Positions 1-6,040 of a stretch of 6,040 nt of DNA are shown here, piece after piece. This DNA is from Calidifontimicrobium sp035325925 (lineage in GTDB: Bacteria > Pseudomonadota > Gammaproteobacteria > Burkholderiales > Burkholderiaceae_C): the NCBI RefSeq assembly GCF_035325925.1, contig NZ_DAOKZA010000095.1, positions 1 to 6,040 on the forward strand. The letters run 5' to 3'. A program made the translations under genes and the position numbers. Within the stretch, counting starts at the first letter, position 1; the number at the start of each line of letters is the position of its first letter. The notes under the pieces are model-generated. The model made no database searches, was not told the DNA's origin, and saw only the letters and a list, made by a program, of their open reading frames with translations.

Positions 1-871
<871 letters not shown>

Positions 872-876
872 CACGA

Positions 877-882
877 CTCCTC
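877..882 (-). promoter_or_regulatory. Shine-Dalgarno site of ftsH
   Basis: On the minus strand this reads GAGGAG, 5 bases before the GTG at 871. It decides between the two tandem GTG codons (872-874 and 869-871) in favour of the second. It is the only well-placed Shine-Dalgarno in the window. Confidence 0.7.
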
Positions 883-942
883 GAAGACCGCACGGATACC
901 GTCCCCGCAGTCGATGCACGGACATACCCGAAACTGGGGACG

Positions 943-974
943 ATTCTATTTCAGTCAATATGCCCGCAATGGGG
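943..974 (-). promoter_or_regulatory. Possible ftsH promoter elements in the rlmE-ftsH gap
   Basis: The 151-base gap between rlmE and ftsH contains an AT-rich patch that stands out from its GC-rich surroundings. On the minus strand TAGAAT (943-948) matches the sigma-70 -10 consensus at 5 of 6 positions, giving a leader of about 65 bases before the ftsH GTG. No good -35 sits at the right spacing: TTGACT (953-958) is only 4 bases upstream, and TTGCGG 15 bases upstream is weak. Upstream, CCCCATT (968-974) resembles the sigma-32 -10 consensus CCCCATNT, but no clear CTTGAAA-like -35 lies 12-16 bases before it. ftsH and rlmE are heat-shock genes in E. coli, which makes the second match suggestive only. 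Rightward to 1001 I see nothing else of note. Confidence 0.35.
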
Positions 975-1001
975 GCCTGCACTTCACGCCAAAACGTGCG
1001 C

Positions 1002-1023
1002 AAACGCCGCCAATAAGGCGTTT
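1002..1023 (-). terminator. Hairpin at the rlmE stop codon, weak terminator candidate
   Basis: Arms AAACGCC (1002-1008) and GGCGTTT (1017-1023) form a perfect 7-base inverted repeat around an 8-base loop, and the first base of the upstream arm on the minus strand is the last base of the rlmE stop codon. No uridine run follows beyond the TTT of the arm itself, so termination would be inefficient. It might instead shield the rlmE 3' end in an rlmE-ftsH transcript. Confidence 0.3.
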
Positions 1024-1721
1024 CATGCGGTATTCCGACCCACCCCGCCGGCTTGTTTCAGACCCCGCCCGACGAGAAAGGTTTCCGCCGAGCGGTCGCG
1101 CGAAGCCTTCGGCTTGATCGGCTTGACGACGCGGAACACGCGCTTGAACTGCTCGACCAGCTGGCTGTAGCCGCTGCCGTGGAACACCTTGCACACCAGC
1201 GCGCCGTCGGCCTTCAGGTGGCGCTGCGCAAAGTCGAGAGCCAGCTCGACCAGGTGCGCGATGCGCGCCGCGTCTGCGCTGGCGATGCCCGACAGGTTCG
1301 GCGCCATGTCCGACACCACCAGGTCGACGGCGCGCCCCGCCAGCGCGGCTTCCAGCGTAGCGCCCACCGCCTCGTCGCGGAAGTCGCCCAGCACGAAGTC
1401 GACACCCTCGATCGGCTCCATCGGCAGCAGGTCGAGCGCGATGATCGTGCCCTGCAGCGCACCGGGCGCCGCACCGCCGCTGCCGGCGGCCTTCGGCGCG
1501 AAGCGGCGCCGCAGGTACTGGCTCCAGGCGCCCGGCGCACTGCCCAGGTCGACCACCACCTGGCCCGGGCGCACCAGCCCCAGCGCCTCGTCGATCTGCT
1601 CGATCTTGTAGGCGGCGCGCGAGCGGTAGCCCTCCTGCTGCGCCCGCTTCACGTAGGGGTCGTTGACGTGGTCGGCGAGCCACGCCTTGTCGACCTTCTT
1701 GCTCTTCGTCTTGACCTTCAT
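1023..1721 (-). CDS. rlmE: 23S rRNA (uridine-2552 2'-O)-methyltransferase RlmE (FtsJ/RrmJ)
   Basis: RlmE uses S-adenosylmethionine to methylate the 2'-oxygen of U2552 in the A-loop of 23S rRNA, a late step in 50S assembly. The 232-residue protein has the full FtsJ fold. The SAM-binding motif VVDLGSAPGAWSQ is at 56-68. The catalytic K-D-K-E set is visible as K39 (in AAYKIEQID), D138 (SDMAPNLSG), K178 (CKVFHGSGY) and E213 (SAETFLVG), with LDLLPM at 96-101 and GDFRD at 112-116. The N-terminus is Lys-rich, as is usual for RNA binders. Compared with the 209-residue E. coli enzyme it has a small Ala/Gly-rich insertion around residues 75-91, between the first two strands, and a short C-terminal tail. 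The ATG at 1719-1721 fits the family's N-terminus but has no Shine-Dalgarno. It lies 20 bases from the divergent yhbY start and upstream of ftsH, the same pairing as in E. coli. Confidence 0.97.
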   Translation of the reverse strand: MKVKTKSKKVDKAWLADHVNDPYVKRAQQEGYRSRAAYKIEQIDEALGLVRPGQVVVDLGSAPGAWSQYLRRRFAPKAAGSGGAAPGALQGTIIALDLLPMEPIEGVDFVLGDFRDEAVGATLEAALAGRAVDLVVSDMAPNLSGIASADAARIAHLVELALDFAQRHLKADGALVCKVFHGSGYSQLVEQFKRVFRVVKPIKPKASRDRSAETFLVGRGLKQAGGVGRNTA

Positions 1722-1741
1722 CGCGCTACGATAATGGGCGC
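1722..1741. promoter_or_regulatory. Divergent rlmE/yhbY start region with possible overlapping promoters
   Basis: Only 20 bases separate the two start codons. On the plus strand GATAAT (1730-1735) matches TATAAT at 5 of 6 positions and ends 6 bases before the yhbY ATG, so initiation at the usual distance would fall on or next to the A of ATG and yield an almost leaderless mRNA. On the minus strand the same bases read CATTAT (1731-1736) or TATCGT (1728-1733), each 4 of 6, again right at the rlmE start. No convincing -35 was found: TTGACC at 1711-1716 is only 13 bases before GATAAT. Neither gene has a Shine-Dalgarno here. The promoter assignment is inference. Confidence 0.35.
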
Positions 1742-2215
1742 ATGCCCGCCATCGTCCTGACCCCCGCCCAGCGCAAGCAGCACCGCAGCGCCGCGCATCA
1801 CCTCGACCCCGTGGTGATGATCGGTGCCGACGGGCTCACCGACGCGGTGCTGCGCGAAGCCGACGCGGCGTTGAAGGCGCACGGGCTGATCAAGCTGCGC
1901 GTGTTCAGCGACGACCGCGACGCCCGTGCCGCGATGCTCGACACGCTGGCCGACCGCCTCGACGCCGCCGCGATCCAGCACATCGGCAAGCTGCTCGTGT
2001 TGTGGCGCCCTGTGCCACCCCAGGCACTGGAAGTCGCGGACGGCCGCGCGGCGGGCCCGCGCGTCGTGAAGATCGTCAAGTTCAGCAAGAGCGGCAACCA
2101 TCGCCCGCAGGTCAAGAAGGTGCGCGTGCTCGGCAACCAGCGCCTGACCGCCGGCGGTCTGGTGAAGAAGGCGCGCCGCCGCGCGACCAGCGTCAAGAAG
2201 ACCGGCGCCACCTGA
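1742..2215 (+). CDS. yhbY: YhbY-family RNA-binding protein (CRM domain) with basic C-terminal extension
   Basis: YhbY proteins are single CRM-domain RNA binders that associate with pre-50S ribosomal particles. Residues 4-95 align well with E. coli YhbY: LTPAQRKQHRSAAH at the start, the RNA-contacting GxxG loop as GADG at 28-31 in VVMIGADGLTD, the HGLIKLRV strand at 47-54, and IGKLLVLWRP at 81-90. The E. coli protein ends near residue 97, whereas this one runs to 157. The extra 58 residues (100-157) hold 17 Lys/Arg and no acidic residue after D100, so the tail is probably unstructured and binds RNA. I recall similar tails in other Burkholderiales members. It is the only plus-strand gene, divergent from rlmE and convergent with the DUF4149 gene. 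No Shine-Dalgarno precedes the ATG, which may head a leaderless mRNA. Confidence 0.93.
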   Translation: MPAIVLTPAQRKQHRSAAHHLDPVVMIGADGLTDAVLREADAALKAHGLIKLRVFSDDRDARAAMLDTLADRLDAAAIQHIGKLLVLWRPVPPQALEVADGRAAGPRVVKIVKFSKSGNHRPQVKKVRVLGNQRLTAGGLVKKARRRATSVKKTGAT

Positions 2216-2229
2216 CACCCCCGCTGCGC

Positions 2230-2649
2230 TCAGCGTGCCGCGGCGGTGCGCCAGGCCAGCAGCAGCACGAGCAGCGCCTTGACGCCGTAAAACGCCGTCG
2301 ACGCGGCGTGCAGCACGCCGAACGACCAGGGGCCCTGTCCGGCGCGCGCCGCGGCCAGCATCGGCTGCAGCGCGAAGTAGCCGAACACGGTGCAGAACAG
2401 CGCGCCGAGCACCAGCATCAGTTCGGCGGTCATCGCGCTGCGCCCTTCGCGCGCCAGCCGGCGTTCGACGAGGAACAGCACCGCGGCCAGCGCCAGGCTC
2501 GCGTAGGCCTCGCTGGCGAGCACGCGCGCGACGACGCGACCGGCGTCGGCGGCGGCCAGCGCCGCAAACGGCGCCGGCGTGGCGATCAGCGCCACCGTGA
2601 GCAGCAGGCCCAGCCACAGCCCGGCCAGCAGCGTGCGTGCACGGCGCAT
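2230..2649 (-). CDS. DUF4149 domain-containing membrane protein
   Basis: This is a small integral membrane protein of unknown function that I assign to the DUF4149 (TMEM205-like) family. Four hydrophobic segments are visible in the 139-residue version: about 6-32 (containing ATPAPFA), 46-62, 76-98 and 112-133. They are joined by a basic stretch (VERRLAREGR, 61-70) and the conserved-looking GVLHAASTAFYGVKA (111-125). Family features seen are the P-containing end of helix 1, DAGRVVAR after it, and the H-x-x-S-x-x-F-Y-G pattern in helix 4. The start is uncertain. The ATG at 2647-2649 puts RRAR directly before helix 1, while a GTG at 2671-2673 would add 8 residues, and neither has a Shine-Dalgarno. 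It lies downstream of greA on the same strand, possibly co-transcribed, a position I associate with Burkholderiales. No enzymatic motif is visible, so no function is proposed. Confidence 0.85.
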   Translation of the reverse strand: MRRARTLLAGLWLGLLLTVALIATPAPFAALAAADAGRVVARVLASEAYASLALAAVLFLVERRLAREGRSAMTAELMLVLGALFCTVFGYFALQPMLAAARAGQGPWSFGVLHAASTAFYGVKALLVLLLAWRTAAAR

Positions 2650-2692
2650 CGGCGCGCCCGCGCTCAGGGCCACGCCCGGTCGCCACGACGGT

Positions 2693-2703
2693 CATCGACC
2701 TCC
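2693..2703 (-). promoter_or_regulatory. GGAGG plus ATG upstream of, and out of frame with, the DUF4149 gene
   Basis: In the 69-base stretch between greA and the DUF4149 open frame, the minus strand has a strong GGAGG (2699-2703) 3 bases before an ATG (2693-2695). That ATG is in a different frame from the membrane protein, whose own frame has a TGA at 2692-2694 overlapping it. The element may be chance, may recruit ribosomes near the true start, or may mark a small frameshift relative to an ancestral longer N-terminus. I cannot tell which from the sequence. Confidence 0.3.
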
Positions 2704-2742
2704 GCGGGCGGCGTGATGCACGCATCCCGATCCCGGGCGCGA

Positions 2743-3219
2743 TCAGACATAGCGCACCTGCAGGATCTCGTAGGTCTTGATGCCGCCGGGCGCGCGCACC
2801 TCGGCGACGTCGCCGGCCGACTTGCCGATCAGCGCACGGGCGATCGGGCTCGAGATCGAGATCAGCCCGAGCTTCAGGTCGGCCTCGTCGTCGCCGACGA
2901 TCTGGTAGGTCACGGCCGCGCCCGACTCCTCGTCCTCGAGGTCCACCGTCGCGCCGAACACCACGCGCCCGCCGGCGTCGAGCGCGCCCGGGTCGATCAC
3001 CTGGGCCGCGGCGAGCTTGCCCTCGAGTTCCTTGATGCGACCCTCGATGAAGCCCTGCTTGTCCTTGGCGGCGTCGTACTCGGCGTTCTCCGACAGGTCG
3101 CCCTGCGCACGCGCCTCGGCGATGGCCCGGATCACGGCGTGCCGCTCGACGGTCTTCAGCCGCTGCAGTTCGTCCTTCAGCTTCTCGGCGCCGCGCCGGG
3201 TCAGGGGAATCGTCGTCAT
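2743..3219 (-). CDS. greA: Transcription elongation factor GreA
   Basis: GreA enters the secondary channel of RNA polymerase and stimulates cleavage of the extruded RNA in backtracked complexes, restoring elongation. The 158-residue protein has the normal family length. The N-terminal coiled coil (about 1-75) carries TRRGAEKLKDELQRLK and the tip segment AEARAQGDLSENAEYDAAKDKQ, where D41 and E44 correspond to the acidic residues that coordinate catalytic magnesium. The C-terminal FKBP-like domain (about 84-158) includes GATVDLED, the YQIVGDDEAD strand, ISISSPIARALIGKSAGD and the final YEILQVRYV. The ATG at 3217-3219 fits the usual M-x-T-I-P-L-T start; no Shine-Dalgarno is visible before it, and an in-frame GTG five codons upstream is less likely. 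It follows carB on the same strand after a 92-base gap holding a terminator, so it may depend on read-through or on a promoter I could not find. Confidence 0.97.
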   Translation of the reverse strand: MTTIPLTRRGAEKLKDELQRLKTVERHAVIRAIAEARAQGDLSENAEYDAAKDKQGFIEGRIKELEGKLAAAQVIDPGALDAGGRVVFGATVDLEDEESGAAVTYQIVGDDEADLKLGLISISSPIARALIGKSAGDVAEVRAPGGIKTYEILQVRYV

Positions 3220-3247
3220 GGGGTCAACGGTCACGCTTCGGTGGAAC

Positions 3248-3290
3248 AAAAAAGCAAGCGCCGCCAGTGTCCGCGAGGACGCCGGCGGCG
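3248..3290 (-). terminator. Intrinsic terminator between carB and greA
   Basis: On the minus strand a 14-base stem with arms at 3277-3290 and 3259-3272 closes a 4-base loop (TCGC, 3273-3276). I count 12 Watson-Crick pairs, one G-U pair and one C/A mismatch. A run of six T (3248-3253) follows after a 5-base spacer. Strong GC stem plus T-run is the classic factor-independent terminator shape, although the T-run starts slightly late. It begins 21 bases after the carB stop and ends 28 bases before the greA ATG, so it either ends the car transcript or attenuates greA. Confidence 0.8.
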
Positions 3291-3311
3291 ACAGGGCCCG
3301 ACGCCGCGAGT

Positions 3312-6040
<2,729 letters not shown>

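Noticed and set aside
2222..2235. Small inverted repeat CGCTG/CAGCG at the yhbY/DUF4149 convergent stops, considered as a bidirectional terminator
   Set aside because: The stem is only 5 bases and there is no T-run on either strand. Such repeats are common by chance in GC-rich sequence.
2711..2723. Inverted repeat GCGTG/CACGC downstream of greA, considered as a greA terminator
   Set aside because: The stem is 5 bases with a 3-base loop and no T-run follows, which is too weak to call.
1718..2725. 335-codon minus-strand frame over yhbY and the DUF4149 gene
   Set aside because: It overlaps two recognisable genes in other frames and its product is low-complexity Arg/Ala-rich. Only its GGAGG/ATG start is kept, as a separate observation.

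Overview
This is a GC-rich stretch of bacterial chromosome holding only core housekeeping genes. The order carB, greA, a small DUF4149 membrane protein, yhbY, rlmE, ftsH, together with the protein sequences, points to a betaproteobacterium, most likely Burkholderiales (perhaps the Rubrivivax/Leptothrix/Methylibium side; this is inference from memory). Pseudomonas has a similar carA-carB-greA-yhbY-rlmE-ftsH arrangement, and E. coli keeps greA/yhbY/rlmE/ftsH, so the layout is an old proteobacterial neighbourhood and not an accessory island. I see no transposon, integrase, phage gene, CRISPR array, tRNA or rRNA.

Layout from right to left along the minus strand, which carries most genes. carB, the large subunit of carbamoyl-phosphate synthetase, fills 3312-6040 and lacks about the first 165 residues, which lie beyond the right edge. 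A clear intrinsic terminator hairpin follows carB. Then comes greA, the transcript-cleavage factor (2743-3219), and a four-helix DUF4149 membrane protein (2230-2649). yhbY (1742-2215) is the only plus-strand gene. It converges on the DUF4149 gene with 14 bases between stop codons, and it diverges from rlmE (1023-1721) with just 20 bases between start codons. After rlmE a 151-base gap leads to ftsH (1-871), of which only the N-terminal 290 codons are present.

Functionally, carB feeds pyrimidine and arginine synthesis. The rest deals with gene expression and protein quality: GreA rescues backtracked RNA polymerase, YhbY binds the pre-50S ribosome, RlmE methylates 23S rRNA in the 50S subunit, and FtsH degrades damaged or short-lived membrane and cytosolic proteins. 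All coding regions look intact within the window. The points worth a second look are small and regulatory: the very short rlmE/yhbY divergent gap with no Shine-Dalgarno on either side, the terminator that leaves greA a 28-base leader, a strong Shine-Dalgarno/ATG out of frame with the DUF4149 gene, and the basic C-terminal extension of YhbY. I found no convincing new biological system.
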